From NCBI RefSeq assembly GCF_002288925.2, contig NW_022098072.1, forward strand, positions 22,365,489 to 22,429,488: a stretch of DNA of 64,000 nt, written 5' to 3'. Below, one piece after another: positions 33,346 to 44,890 of the stretch; the stretch's first letter is position 1; the number at the start of each line of letters is the position of its first letter. Source of the stretch: Delphinapterus leucas. Lineage: Eukaryota; Chordata; Mammalia; Artiodactyla; Monodontidae. The notes below the pieces were generated by a model. That model saw only the letters and a list, made by a program, of their open reading frames with translations, ran no database searches and was not told the origin of the DNA. The translations under genes were made by a program, and so were the position numbers.

Positions 33346-35313
33346 ATTTGAGAACAGTAGCACCTAGACTCATTTATGCTAGACTCTTCAGTACCCTACA
33401 ATGTCTCCCACGCTCCTGCCGTAGAATTTTGACCTTCCTCACAAATGCTGCTCCTAAGGGGCACATGAGCATGGTACAACAGCTGAATCCTGCTGGGTAG
33501 CCCATCAGTTCCACTGGTCAGTAGGACACAAGCTTCCTCTTCTATCATCAACGCTGGACAGAAAGGCTGAAAGCCAAAACAAGTAAACCTGCCCCCACAT
33601 AACTGATCCAAACAGCTTGGGGCCTGGCAGTACCAGTGGAAGAGCTTGAAAAGAAAAACAACCAAAAACAACGCACAGACTTGTCTTTGTCATGGCTGAC
33701 CCAGCTCGCAGCCAGGCACGGAAACAGAGCGGCTTTATGAGAAAATGCCTTTCTTTCCACGCGGTAATTGAATCCAGTTGCGGATTGAGGTTGTACATTA
33801 GTGGGGTTTAAGAAAGGTTTCTTCTTAGATACATCTACTCCAGCTAAACAATCATTTATTTCTGTTAAATTCTTGTTAATCAGGGTGCTAAAGCATCCAT
33901 GAGCAATATAATCCTCTGGAATCTGGCTCTCACAACTCATCCTACAGATACGCTGGGAATCTTTTAGGCTCTTCAAAAACTAAAACCTCTTGGGTGGAGT
34001 CCAAGACAGCCCCTCCGGATGGTGAATTCTGCTTTGGAGCATATGCAGTGCTGGCAGCAGCTTTAAGGCAGCTGATTGTTAGGTCACTTTAGATTGACTT
34101 CACCATAATTCCTCTTCAAGGGGGCTCTCCTTGTGTGATTCCCATCTTCCTCCTGGAGAACCCGTAAAGGGGAAGAGTTTGCCTGTGGCTAGAGCAAGAT
34201 GGATCAGAGTCAGATTTGGTTGCATCTTGTACCGTGGCTATTGCTGCCTGCTGAGAGCATACTTCACTCTGTTAACGAAATTAAACAGTCCCTGTTCTAA
34301 CAACTGCCACCCACGTCAGGACACCAAGGCTTACAGCACCCAGCTGGAGTCCCGCCCTGGAGCCTTCAGGGGCACAGATTCAAAGGACTTAGCCAGCAGC
34401 TCTTCAGTAAAGCATGGTTTTTAAAACATTTTTAAATCACTTTGGTAGTTTTGTAATGATGAAACGCTCCGTGTGGGAAGTGGAGTGGGATATGGGTTAA
34501 GTTAAATAGAGTTAAGTTTCTGCTATAGATGTAAAAACAAAAGACGTTACTGGGCATCCACTGTGTGCGTGGGACTCCAGAGTGCAAGGCTATCATATGT
34601 GGCACAGTCTCTCCTGTCCTCAGGTACTTTATGAGCTTCTGCTTTCCAGCTTTTCCCTGGGAAAGGCTTTTCCACCATATACATCAGCTTGCTCGGCAGG
34701 GAATAAATGGCTCATTCAAACACAGAGGAAAGTTGACTTAAAGGGACAGTCATCTCTCCCTGGTTGTTAAGTGCCCACCCCTCAGTGAGGCCCTCTCTGT
34801 CACTGGAATTTGGAAGGATTGGGATGTCTAAGCAACTAATACGCATAACATTTATGAGGGGAAGGCCTGTCTCCAGGCCTCCGCAGGGCGCCTCCCTTCG
34901 CCACCTGCCGCCCAGCTCGATCGCAGGCCCCCAGGTCGCTTGGCCTGTGCAGATGAGCGTGAGGTGTAAGATCCCAGGAGAGGTTTCCCCTAGAAACCCC
35001 TGGGGACCATGCTGGCTCCACTGTCACAGCTGAAAAGGTGAAAGGTGGAAGAGAAAGACATCAGGACTGTGAGATCTTTGTTGATTTTTCTAAAATTGAG
35101 AGGGAATGAGAAAAGAAAAAGTGAAGACAAAGGAAAATGATTTCTGTGAGTGAAATTCTCTTCTGTTTATTTGAGCCCCAAATTTCTAAACGAATCACTG
35201 AGCACCTAGCTGTGGTCTCCCTGGGCTCGGTACAGAACACTAAGACGCCTGAGACACAGCCCCAGGTCTGTTTCAGGACCTCAGACTGTGGCCAAATGCC
35301 TTCCCCACCCCTG
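33346..35313. other. Unique non-coding stretch
   Basis: No gene is recognised. Open frames up to 142 codons (33548-33976, minus) overlap others on the same strand and show no domain. Confidence 0.5.
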
Positions 35314-35755
35314 TATTAGTTTTCTAGGCTGCATAACAAATAATCACAAACACGGTGGCTTAATATAATAGATATGTATTCTATCATGTCTGGAGGGCGG
35401 AAGTCTGCGATTAAGCTGCGGGCAGGGCCATGCTGCCTCGAGGAGTTGTAGGGAAGACTCCTTCCTTGCCTCTTCCGGCTTCTGGTGACACCAGGCATTC
35501 CTTGGCTGTAGCTGCATCACTGCCGTCTCTGCCTTTGTCTTCACATGGCCTTCTCCTATTCTCCCTGTGTCTTCTCTTCTGTCTCTTATAAAGGCACTTG
35601 TCATTGGATTAGGATGCACTGGATAATCCAGATGAACTCAAGACCCCCTAATTACACCTGCAAAGACTCTCTTTCCAAATAAGGTCACATTCATCGTTCC
35701 AGGGTTGGGACATAGACATATCTTTTGGGACATCACCACTCAACCCACTACATGC
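35314..35755 (-). mobile_element. MLT1-type MaLR LTR, antisense
   Basis: Minus-strand order: 'gtagtgggttgagtggtgatgtccc', 'aatgtgaccttatttggaaagagagtctttgcaggtgtaattag', 'atccaatgacaagtgcctttataagagacag', 'ggccatgtgaagac', 'ccaaggaatgcctgg' and the end 'ttaagccaccgtgtttgtg...gcagcctagaaaactaatac'. These are typical MLT1 blocks. Solo LTR. Confidence 0.85.
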
Positions 35756-35994
35756 CCTCCCCCCAGCCCATCTTCATTCTCTCCCTGCCTCTGGATCCTC
35801 ACACTGAATCTAGAAACATGTTCAAGCTGCCTCATCAAAAGAAAAATAAATTCTTTCTATCTCATTAACCTTATCAAGCATTGCCATCCATCCTTTTGTT
35901 CCTTCACTCAGCTATCAAACTCTTCCAAAGAGTAATCTGTATTTGCTACCTCCATTTCTGACTTACCACTTAATTTTATCTCCACTTACTTTTT

Positions 35995-36347
35995 TTAAAA
36001 ATAAATTTATTTATTTATTTGGCTGCACTGGGTCTCGTTGCTGCGCGGGCTTACCCAGGCTTTCTCTAGCTGTGGCGAGAAAGCTACTCTGCACTGCAGT
36101 GCGTGGGCTTCTCATTGCAGTGGTTTCTCTTTGTTGCGGAGCACTGGCTCTAGGCACGCAGGCTTTAGTAGTTGCGGCACGTGGGCTCAGTAGTTGTGGC
36201 TCGCGGGCTCTAGAGCGCAGGCTCAATAGTTGTGGTGCACGGGCTTAGTTGCTCTGCGGCATGCGGGATCTTCCCGGACCAGGAATCGAACCTGTGTCCC
36301 CTGCATTAGCAGGCGGATTCTTAACCACTGCACCACCAGGGAAGTCC
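35995..36347 (-). mobile_element. CHR-type SINE, long form
   Basis: Head ggacttccctggtggtgcag at the right end, B-box-like 'ggttcgattcctgg', long module-bearing body and AAAT tail at the left. A perfect 15-bp TSD, ctccacttacttttt, lies at 35980-35994 and 36348-36362. Confidence 0.95.
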
Positions 36348-36639
36348 CTCCACTTACTTTTTAAAGCAATTTATTATGATGTATTTCAAGCATAGGAAAA
36401 GTGTAGAGAGTGATACGACTTTTGAAACGTCTAAATTTTTCTCCCACTTTTTTTGTGGTAAAATATGACAAAGTTTGCCATTTTAGCTGTATTTAAATGT
36501 ACTATTACATTTAAATTTAATTTTAATTTCTGTTTGGTACAGTAAATACTTAGAAATTATTTATTTATTTAATTTAATTTAAATATTATATTTAAATATA
36601 CATTATACTATTACAGTGGCATTAAGTACACCCACATAC

Positions 36640-37630
36640 TTTTCAGTGCTTTATAATTTGGCTTTGACCCTCACCACTGTCCTTAATGATTCTCTCAAAG
36701 ATCACCAGCTTCCATCCTCCACCTTCTCAGCCCCTTTACCAAAGTGGATACTACTGACCACCTCCTTCTTAAAACTCTTTCCTCAGCTTCCCAGACCCCT
36801 GCTCTCTTCCTGTTCAACTGTTTCTCTAACCCCTTCTCCCCCTGTTCCCGAAGTCAGGATTCTTCAAGGACCTGCCTGGTACCCCTTAGTTTTGATTGCT
36901 CCCTTGGAAACCTCCCATGTTCTCATCCAGTGTTATGGCTTCAACGAACTCAATTCAGATGACTCATTTAAGCTGAAGCTTGGACCAAAAGCTTAGCTAA
37001 TAGCTTAAGCCTCCAAGGCTTTGTTGTCTTCTGATCTCCACCTACATGTCCCATTAACACCTCAAACTCAGTATGTCCCAAAAGGGGACTCATGGTCTCT
37101 TCTTTCAAACTTGTGCTTCCCTTGCCCCATATTCTCCCCAGATCTCTACATGGCACCACCATCCTCCCACTCACCCAGTGCCTTCCATAGCCACTCTGGC
37201 ACCGTCTTTGCCTTCCATATCCATTCTGACCCTGTAACTTTTATCTCTACAGTAGCTGTACCACCTCACCTCACCCCTATAACATCTTTTCCATCCGACA
37301 TTCTCCTGCTCCCCTTCTTCAGCCTGGGAGACTGTAGTGGACGTCTCTTGGGTTTCCCTGTACCCACTCTCTATCTTCCACTCCATTTCACACATTGTTA
37401 ATACATTATTCTCCCTAAAACACAGTTCTTATCGAAAACCCTCAGTAACTCCCACTACTTTGAGAATAAAGCCTAAACTCCTCAGCTGAGCCTTCAAGGC
37501 CCTCCCTGAACGGGCGCTTACCCTCTCCTGACCGTCACATACCCTTTGCTCCAGCCAAAGGTATGAACTGTCTGTCCTCTGGACACATCCCACGCTTCCT
37601 TTCTTACCTTTTCCCATTCGAAATATGGGT
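36640..37630 (+). repeat. L2 LINE fragment
   Basis: C/T-rich text follows L2 ORF2: 'gatcaccagcttcc', 'tgattgctcccttggaaacctcccatgtt', 'acatgtcccattaacacctcaaactcagtatgtccc', 'atggcaccaccatcctcccactcacccagtgcc', 'ccctcagtaactcccactactttgagaataaagcctaaactcctcagc' and 'ccttcaaggccctccc'. About 1 kb is kept, with no frame of note. Confidence 0.85.
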
Positions 37631-37639
37631 TTCATAGTC

Positions 37640-38500
37640 TTCTAAAAGACCTCTTTTCTTTCTGTTAAAATATGAGTAACAAAATAAGAGATACTGACCA
37701 AAGAGATGATTGCCAAATTCCACAAAGTGGAATCACCCACCTCTCATTTCCTGTACCAAAGAGAAAACACACTGCAGATTATTCTTATCTGACAGGGTTA
37801 CAAACAGAGCTTTGTTTGCTCATGAAATTCACCAGCTTGGAGTTGAACCATCACCTTTTGGGAACTCAAACATTTTCTTGGTAACTCTCCTGTTGGGGAA
37901 AGCATCAACTTTCCTGCTCCGAATTTCTGTAACAGAAAAGGGGCTCTGGTAGCAGATAAGGTGGTAACAAAAGCTATCACTTCAAACCTGAAATCTTGTG
38001 ACTGAGAGTTCCAGGAAGTCAAACTGTGCTAAAGATGTGATGCAAAAATTAAAAGGAAACTTCAGCCTGTAGAAATCATTGGAGGCACAGAGAGGATACA
38101 CTGTAAGGTACTTGTTTCTCATGTATTTCAGTTCCCAAGCCCTTGACCATACCAGGAGATGGCATCAGAATGCTTCTGAGTAGCCCACACATGCACCTCA
38201 CCAGTCCCAGCATGCCAAAAGGAAACAGCTCTTTTGGAAAACCTAAGTGTGGCATCCTTTAACCCATTTGAAAAGACCCAAGTAGTATATCTTTCTATCT
38301 ATGCAATATCTGAAACTTTAGTCTCTTCTTTTGGATTTCTTCTGCCATTTAGTGCTGCTCTGCCCCTGTGGCCATTGAGATGTTCAAAAGCAAACTGAAG
38401 CTGCAGCTTCTGAAGGCACAGAAGCACTCTGGGCACTAAAAGCCCTCAGAAAATCAACTGAACACAAGTTTAGGGAACTTTATGTTTTCTTATCAGAGAA
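37640..38500. other. Unique non-coding stretch
   Basis: No gene or named repeat is recognised. Frames are at most 80 codons. Confidence 0.5.
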
Positions 38501-38509
38501 AGATGTGCT

Positions 38510-38665
38510 GGTATATACAACCTGGGTTTGAATCAATTGGTGGGAGCTACTAGTTGTATCACCTGGGAAAGTTATTTAACCTCCCTCAGCCTCAGTTTCC
38601 TCATCTATAAAATGGGATTATTAAGATTACCTTGCAGAGTTGTTGTAAGGATTAAAAATAATAAT
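38510..38665 (+). repeat. MIR SINE
   Basis: 'cctgggtttgaatcaattgg', 'cctgggaaagttatttaacctccctcagcctcagtttcctcatctataaaatgggattatt' and 'gttgttgtaaggatt' match MIR in plus orientation. Confidence 0.88.
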
Positions 38666-38701
38666 ATTTTTATTATTATAATAATAAAAGCACACACGCT
38701 T

Positions 38702-38838
38702 TAGGGCCTGTGCTCCACAACAAGAGAGGCCACCACAATGAGAAGCACGTGCACCACAACGAAGAGTAGCCCCCGCTCGCCACAGCTAGAGAAAGCCCGC
38801 GTGCAGCAATGCAACCAAAAATAAATAAATTTATAAGA
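38702..38838 (+). mobile_element. 5'-truncated long CHR SINE (tail half)
   Basis: It begins inside the SINE body ('gggcctgtgctccacaacaag'). It continues 'agaggccaccacaatgagaagc', 'gaagagtagcccccgctcgcc', 'agctagagaaagcccgcg' and ends in an aaataaat tail. No promoter half is present. Confidence 0.85.
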
Positions 38839-38879
38839 AAAAAAGATTTGCCCCTATGTTTAAAATAAATAAATAAAGA

Positions 38880-39790
38880 GATATTCTTAAAAAAAATTTT
38901 TTTAAATAAAAAGCTCAAGACCTGGCACGAAAAAGTTCTCATTAATAGTAAAATTATTTTTAACACTGTAAATTTGGGTGAAAAGGAAGACTGGGTTGTT
39001 CTTCAAGTAGAATCCTTTTTGTGTTTACAAGAGACATGAGAGATTTTTTTTTAAAGAAACAAAAAATGCCCTGTAGTATTAGATAAGCTACTGTATATCC
39101 TTCAGACTTGTGTCCGTTTAGTATTCTTATTTATTTAGTATTCTTTTCAGTCACTCTTTAGACATGACTCTAGCACTTATTACATTTAAAAGCAAAATAA
39201 AATGCAAGGAGCATTTCACTATTTCCTAAGATAGATGTTCCCAGCATAGAGCTAGATTCCCAGAACAGAGCTTGATTTTCATCTAAGGGTCTCCCTCCCC
39301 CACTTTTAGTTCCTGTGGGCTGGGTGAGGCTTCACCCCAACTCCAGGGCTGCAGCAAGTGGCCCAGATATAACCAATAAAAACATCATATTCTTCAGCCA
39401 CAGTCACTGGTTCAGAGGTGAGCATGTGACCTATGTCAATCCAATGAGAGGGTCACAGAGGAATTAAGGGAGCCACTGGAAAAGACACTCACTCTTCCCT
39501 GCAGGTCTGTCTAGACCCAAAAGGGTGTAAAGCTGAGGTTGCTGCAGCCATGTTGTCACCACATGGCACTTGGCCAGGAAGCCAGCACAAAGGCAGGCAG
39601 GCTGAGCAATGGAGAGAGCTCAAAGCCCAAAAACGGAATGGGATTTGAGCACAGAGAGGAAAAAGTCCAGAGCTGAAATGGCAGTAGGGGCAAAGGATGA
39701 AGGAATTAAAGGGTGAAAGGGGAGAGAGAGAAGAGGGGAAGGGTGGATACAATAGGTAAACAGGAGGAAAAGACAGGGCAGCTTCTCTAA
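38880..39790. other. Non-coding stretch
   Basis: I see no gene. The stretch at 39240-39560 ('ccagtcactggttcagaggtgagcatgtgacc' style) looks like ancient interspersed repeat, family not named. Confidence 0.4.
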
Positions 39791-39799
39791 CCTATGGGG

Positions 39800-40375
39800 T
39801 CCAGCTTCTCCTGTTTCTCTACCTTCTTCTCAAGGTCCTCCTCTATCACAGAAATCCAGTTACTTGTATTGAGGAGGAAAAATAATTTTCCCTCTACCCT
39901 TCTAGGTTCTTGGCTGAGACCCCCTGTAATAAAGGAGAGATTAACGAGAAAAACTAATTTAATTATGTACATATATACTAACGTGAGCCCGGCAAAGATA
40001 TGAGACTCAAAGACTTGACCAAAGCAGGAAGCTTTTATACCTTTTAGACAAAGAAACAATAAATTTGTGACCAATTAACAAGACAAAGGGATTTGAGCTT
40101 GGGATAGTAAGTTGGTGATGAAGTAAGGAGGTTTGTTTATATAGCCTTCTCAGTCCTAAATTCCCCATCTCAGTTGACAAGAATGTTTTCTACCTTCCTG
40201 GTCAGGGGAGGTACCTTTCACATGGGAGATTTATCTCCTGCTTTCAGGAGGACAAAGGAGGGTCAGAGTGTCCTTCTTGTCCTGGCTGTTTCTCAAGTTC
40301 CTTTAATTCAAAATAATCAATATGCCAAAGTGGTATATTTTGGGGTGACATATTCTGAGCCACCACTACACTATC
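39800..40375 (-). mobile_element. Possible old ERV-type LTR, antisense
   Basis: 'gctgagaccccctgtaataaaggagagattaacgagaaaaactaattt', 'gagcccggcaaagatatgagactcaaagac' and 'caggaagcttttataccttttagacaaag' resemble an LTR family I cannot name. The edges are guesses. Confidence 0.35.
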
Positions 40376-40389
40376 TATTAAAAATGTAC

Positions 40390-40790
40390 AACCTCCTTGG
40401 TACAGCTTTCTTCTTGGAATTTATTCAAAGGAAATTATAAAGAATATGTACAAAGATTTGTGTGCAAGGGTGTTCATTGGACATTATTTAAGCGAACAGA
40501 AAGTTGTGAAGAATATAAATGCCCCACAATATATGTGCATAATATTTATCCATTTTGTGTTTGTGTGCCTGTATATATATATTATCTATATACACAATAT
40601 ACATATATACTGTATATTATTTATATATATATATTTCATACACTCACCCAATCTGAGAGGAGATACTCGAAAATGTTAGTAACTATTTGGTGGTGAGATT
40701 ATGGGAGGTTGTTCATTCACTTACCTGTATGTTCTAATTTATTCTATTAAGAACATGTATTACTTGTGGAGTGAAAAAGAAAGAAAATAA
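40390..40790 (+). mobile_element. Old L1 ORF2-end fragment with internal AT microsatellite
   Basis: 'tggaatttattcaaaggaaattataaagaatatgtacaaagatttgtgtgcaagggtgttcattg' is a typical late L1 ORF2 block in plus orientation. An expanded ta/ca run at about 40572-40635 interrupts it. Confidence 0.65.
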
Positions 40791-41237
40791 CCAAGTGTCA
40801 AGGTTTCAACCAGGGTAGAGCTCAGCTGCTGCTGACTTGTTGCCAAGAGCTCTTCCCAGGAGAGCCAGGTAGGATGCCCCCATCCCATCCTCAGGCAGAG
40901 ACAACACCTGTGGCCTTCCTATGGGACCAACCTGGACTGCAACTGCAGAGCCGAGCTTGGCCCCAGAAATCACCCGTCTGCTGAAAAGAGACACATAGCT
41001 CATGAGGCTTTTACTCACTGGGCCAGGTCATCACTCTCTCCTGTTTTCCTTCCAGTCAAATAGACCACGGCCCAAGGGCCAGATGTGCTAGGAGTGAGCT
41101 CACCAGGAACAGGGTGGTGACAGTGGAGGGCTCTCCTCAGTGCCTCCCTGGCCTCATTAGCACCTCACTCACTTCTGGGGATCAGAGCACTAAGATGAAA
41201 AGCATCTTCACAGAAGCAATTGTACCTGTGGGGGAAA
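40791..41237. other. Unique non-coding stretch
   Basis: No gene is recognised. The region is moderately GC-rich, and its longest open frame is 70 codons. Confidence 0.5.
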
Positions 41238-41259
41238 GACAGTTTTGTTTTTTTGGGTT

Positions 41260-41480
41260 GTTTTTTTTTTAAGACATAAAAGTTTTTTATTTTTCTTAAA
41301 CACCCTTCCCAAATGTACTATACCAAGTCTACCTTCTCCAATGGTTAGTAGCTCTCTTAATGGCATCTTAGGCAGATCCATAACTTTCCAGTTGTTTTCA
41401 GATACTAAGTCTCAGTGCAGTTGAAAACATCAATTCCAAACTTGATTCTATTCTCACTTCCTTCCCTCTCCCGCCCTAAG
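41260..41480 (-). other. Possible retrocopied transcript 3' end (poly-A signal plus tail)
   Basis: Read on the minus strand, an AATAAA (41286-41291) is followed 16 bases later by a run of 10-11 A (41261-41270). This is the geometry of a processed transcript end. I do not recognise the upstream sequence, no coding frame is evident and I found no TSD. It may also be a degraded L1 or unique T-rich DNA. Confidence 0.3.
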
Positions 41481-42362
41481 CAATGTAAGCTTGAACCTAG
41501 ACCCTGAGTGATTGGAGGTGTATTTCCAGGAGCCCCTGTCGCTACTTTACCCTTCCAGTGCTGGTTCCTCTAGTTGGGCTACGAGGTAGGACAGGGGAGG
41601 GGCAGTGGGCCATATAATTGCTATGCCTGGTAGTAGCTGCTGCTTCTCTGGCCAGCCTGGACTGACTGCAGATGCTCTCTGGAAGGCAAGCACCCGAATG
41701 CTGGCTTCCTCTGGGTGATACATGTAGGGTCTTTAGAAGGACTTACAGAGCAGAGATATGGCAACTCCAGGTTCAGCCCATCCATGCCCCCTTAGCTCCT
41801 GTCACCTGTGGATGTATACTCTACAAATTCTTTCGGCTTAAGCTTCCTGGGGAGGAGGGGAGAACTGCCTTAGGATGGGGATGGCACAAATCCAACTACT
41901 TTCTAAGCAGCACGCATTTGAACCACAGGGAACTCTTTCTCCAGCCTTGACAAACTGGGTGCGTTCAGACTACCTCCTGCAACCCTTCTTTCTCCCTTCT
42001 TTTCTTTCTTCAGGATTCTTCTCTGCTCCTAATGATGTACTGGTAAATCAAAAAACCCTTTTCCTAATTAAATGTCCAAATGGGGAACTAATTTACACCC
42101 TATCTTTATGAATGATTTTCTTAGAACCCCCTCACCAGAGACCAAGTATGGCTACTTCCATTTCCCATGCCCACAGGAAGGGGAGGAGTAGCATCTCCTC
42201 ATAATCATTACACTCCAGACTTTTAGACTGATTTCTCTCTCTCCTTCTCTCCTTCCTAGTCTTGTTACGTAGAAGATGGTGGTTGGTGGAACATCGATCT
42301 CCTCGTATGAATGCTTGGTTCTCTGGTTCCTATGGATGTCAGCTCAGGTATAGAGAACTTCT
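41481..42362. other. Unique non-coding stretch
   Basis: Nothing recognisable as a gene or named repeat. A 92-codon frame at 41672-41950 has no family resemblance. Confidence 0.5.
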
Positions 42363-42376
42363 CTGTCTTTACTCTT

Positions 42377-42501
42377 TTTGTGTGTGTGTGTGGCGGTGCC
42401 GCATGGCTTGTGGAATCATAGTTCTCCAACCAGGGATTGAACCTGGCCCCAGGCAGTGAAAGCAACGAGTCCTAACCACTGGACCGCCAGGGAATTCCCC
42501 G
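42377..42501 (-). mobile_element. Short tRNA-Glu-type SINE (CHR family)
   Basis: The head gggaattccctggcggtccag and B-box-like 'ggttcaatccctgg' are on the minus strand, and the tail at the left is a (gt)n run. A perfect 14-bp TSD, ctgtctttactctt, lies at 42363-42376 and 42502-42515. Confidence 0.93.
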
Positions 42502-42584
42502 CTGTCTTTACTCTTGAGTTCTAGTAGTCAAGCCCAACACAACAAAAAGAGTCCCACTCAATAGCTTGTAATGTGTTTAAAGTA

Positions 42585-42673
42585 AATAAAATTCAATTTC
42601 CAGAGCTCTTCATTCCTTTGTGTCAATCCAGAATTTTATTTGGTATCATTTTTCTTCTGCCTGAAGGACTTTC
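42585..42673 (-). mobile_element. Old L1M inter-ORF region, first piece
   Basis: 'gagctcttcattcctttgtgtc' and 'tttggtatcatttttcttctgcctgaaggactttc' match the region around the end of ORF1 in an old L1, reversed. It is continued after the L1 insertion at 43914. The same host-element position is seen again near 60710 in another old L1. Confidence 0.65.
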
Positions 42674-43913
42674 CTTCTTTCTTTTTTTTAAAATTGAAAT
42701 ATAGTCGATTTACAATATTGTGTGTGTTTCAGGTACACAGCATAGTGATTTAGTATTTTTGCAGATTATACTCCATTACAGGTTATCACAAGACAATGGA
42801 TATAATTCCCTGTGCTATATCCTTGTTGCTTATCTATTTTATACATAGTGTTTTGTATCTGTTAAACCTATACCCCTAATTTGTCCCTCCCCGCTTCCTT
42901 CTCCCCTTTAGCAAACATAAGTTTGGTTTGTTTTCTGTAACTGTGAGTCTGTTTCTGTTTTACATATACATTCATCTGTATTATTTTTTTAGATTCCACA
43001 TATAAGTGATATCATACAGCATTTGTCTTTCTCTGTCTGACTTATTTCTCTAAGCATAATATTCTCTAGGTCCATCCACATTGCTGCAAATGGCAGTATT
43101 TCATTCTTTTTAATGGCTGAGTGATATTCCACACATATACATACACATGTACCACATCTTCTTAACCGAGTAGCCTGTTGATGGGCACTTGGGTTGCTTC
43201 CTGTCCTGGCTGCTATAAATGGCGCTGCTGTGAACACTGGGATGCACATATCTTTTCAAATTAGTGTTTTTGTTTTTTCTGGGTATATTCCGGGAGTGGA
43301 ATTGGTGGATCATATGGTAGTTCTGTGTTTAGTTTTTTAAGGAACTTCCATACTGTTTTCCATAGTGGCTACACCAATTTACATTCCCACCAATAGTGTA
43401 TGAGGGTTCCCTTTTCTCCACATTCTCTGCAACATTTGTTATTTGTAGATTTTTTGATGTTAGCCATTCTGACAGGTGTGAGGTGGTACCTCATTGTGGT
43501 TTTTTTTTTTTTTTTTTCCTCATTGTGGTTTTGATTTACATTTCTCTAATAAGTAGTGATGTTGATGTTGACCATCTTTTCATGTGCCTGTTAGCCATCT
43601 GTATGTCTTTGGAAAAATGTCTATTTAGGTCTTCTGCTCATTTTTTGATTGGGTTGTTTGGTCTTTTTTTTTCTTTTTTTTTGATATTGAGTTGTGTGAG
43701 CTGTTTGTGTATTTTGGATATTCACCCCTTGTCAGTCACATCATTTGCAAATATTTCCTTCCATTCTGTAGATTGCCTTTTTGTTTTGTTGATGGTTTCC
43801 TTTGCTGTGCAAAAGCTTTTAAGTCTGATTAGGTCCCATTTGTTTATTTTTGCTTTTATCTCTTTTGCCTTAGGAGACTGATCCAAGAAAATATTGCTAT
43901 GATTTATGTCAAA
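42674..43913 (-). mobile_element. 5'-truncated L1, 13-bp TSD, with a poly-T microduplication
   Basis: Minus orientation: the 3' UTR at the left, then the ORF2 C-terminal part. Recognisable pieces include [23 protein letters not shown] text at about 43050-43140 and [28 protein letters not shown] text at 43790-43860. It holds several frameshifts and a duplicated 15-bp segment around a T-run (43489-43532). TSD ctgaaggactttc lies at 42661-42673 and 43914-43926. It belongs to the same older L1 subfamily as 11121-12643, judged by 3' UTR. Confidence 0.95.
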
Positions 43914-44890
43914 CTGAAGGACTTTCTTTAACATTTCTTATAGTACAGGTCTACCAGGGATCAGTTATTTCAGTTTTTGTATGTCTGCAGAAGTCTTTCT
44001 TTTGCATTCATTTTTGAAAGATATCTTGCTGGGTATAGAATTCTAGATTGACAATATTTTTCTTTACGTACTTCAAAGATTATTGTTCCCCTGTCTTGTC
44101 ACTTGCTTTGTTTCTGACAAGAACTCTGATATAATCCTTATCTTTGTTCCTCTTTTCATGTCATAACTTTTTTCTCTACTTTTAGATTCTCTCTTTATCA
44201 CTGGTTTTGAGAAATATGATTATGATGTGCCTTAGTGTTTTTTTCATATTTCTCTAGTTTGAATTTTACCTTGTTCAATATTTTAAAAATATTCTGGGCA
44301 TCTGTGTTGTTCTGGGCATCATAAGTTACTTGGAAATAGTTTGATCCCTTCAAGACTTGCTTTTAAGCTTTGTTAGGAAGGACCAGAACAGCTTTTAGTC
44401 TTAGGCCCCACAACTGAAACAATGCCCTTGTGAGTGCTCTACTCAATGCCCCATGAATTATAAGATCTTCAACTCTGGTTTGGTGGGAATGGGGTCTATT
44501 CCCTGTCCTGTGTGATCTCCAGGGATTGTTTTCTCTAATCCTTTTGGGTGGCTCTTTCCCTGACCTCATGCAGTTCCCTCATATGCATGCACTGATCAGT
44601 ATTCATCTGAAAACTCAAAGGAGTTCTGTAGAACTCCAGAGTTCTCTCTCTGTGTGTAGCTCTCTCTTCTCCAGTATTCTGTTCTGTTAATTCTAGCTTC
44701 ATTGGTCTCTCTGGGATCCCAGCACCATCTTCTCTATGAAGGAATACTGCTGGGGTCCACCCATATTCCCTTTCCCAGTGCTATGGCCTGTAAGTTCTCT
44801 CCAGGCAGTAAGCTGGGGGCAATCATAAGAATCACCTCATTTTTTCCCCCTACTCTCAGGAATCACTGTCATGCACTACTGTGGTCCAAT
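43914..44890 (-). mobile_element. Old L1M ORF1 / 5' UTR region, second piece
   Basis: It continues the element at 42585: 'ctgaaggactttctttaacatttcttatagtacaggtctacc', 'gatatcttgctgggtatagaattctagattgac', 'tctcatcactggttttg'-type text and, further right, 5' UTR-like sequence ('caggagttctgtagaactcc', 'ctctgggatcccagcacc'). No open frame. The right edge is approximate. Confidence 0.65.
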
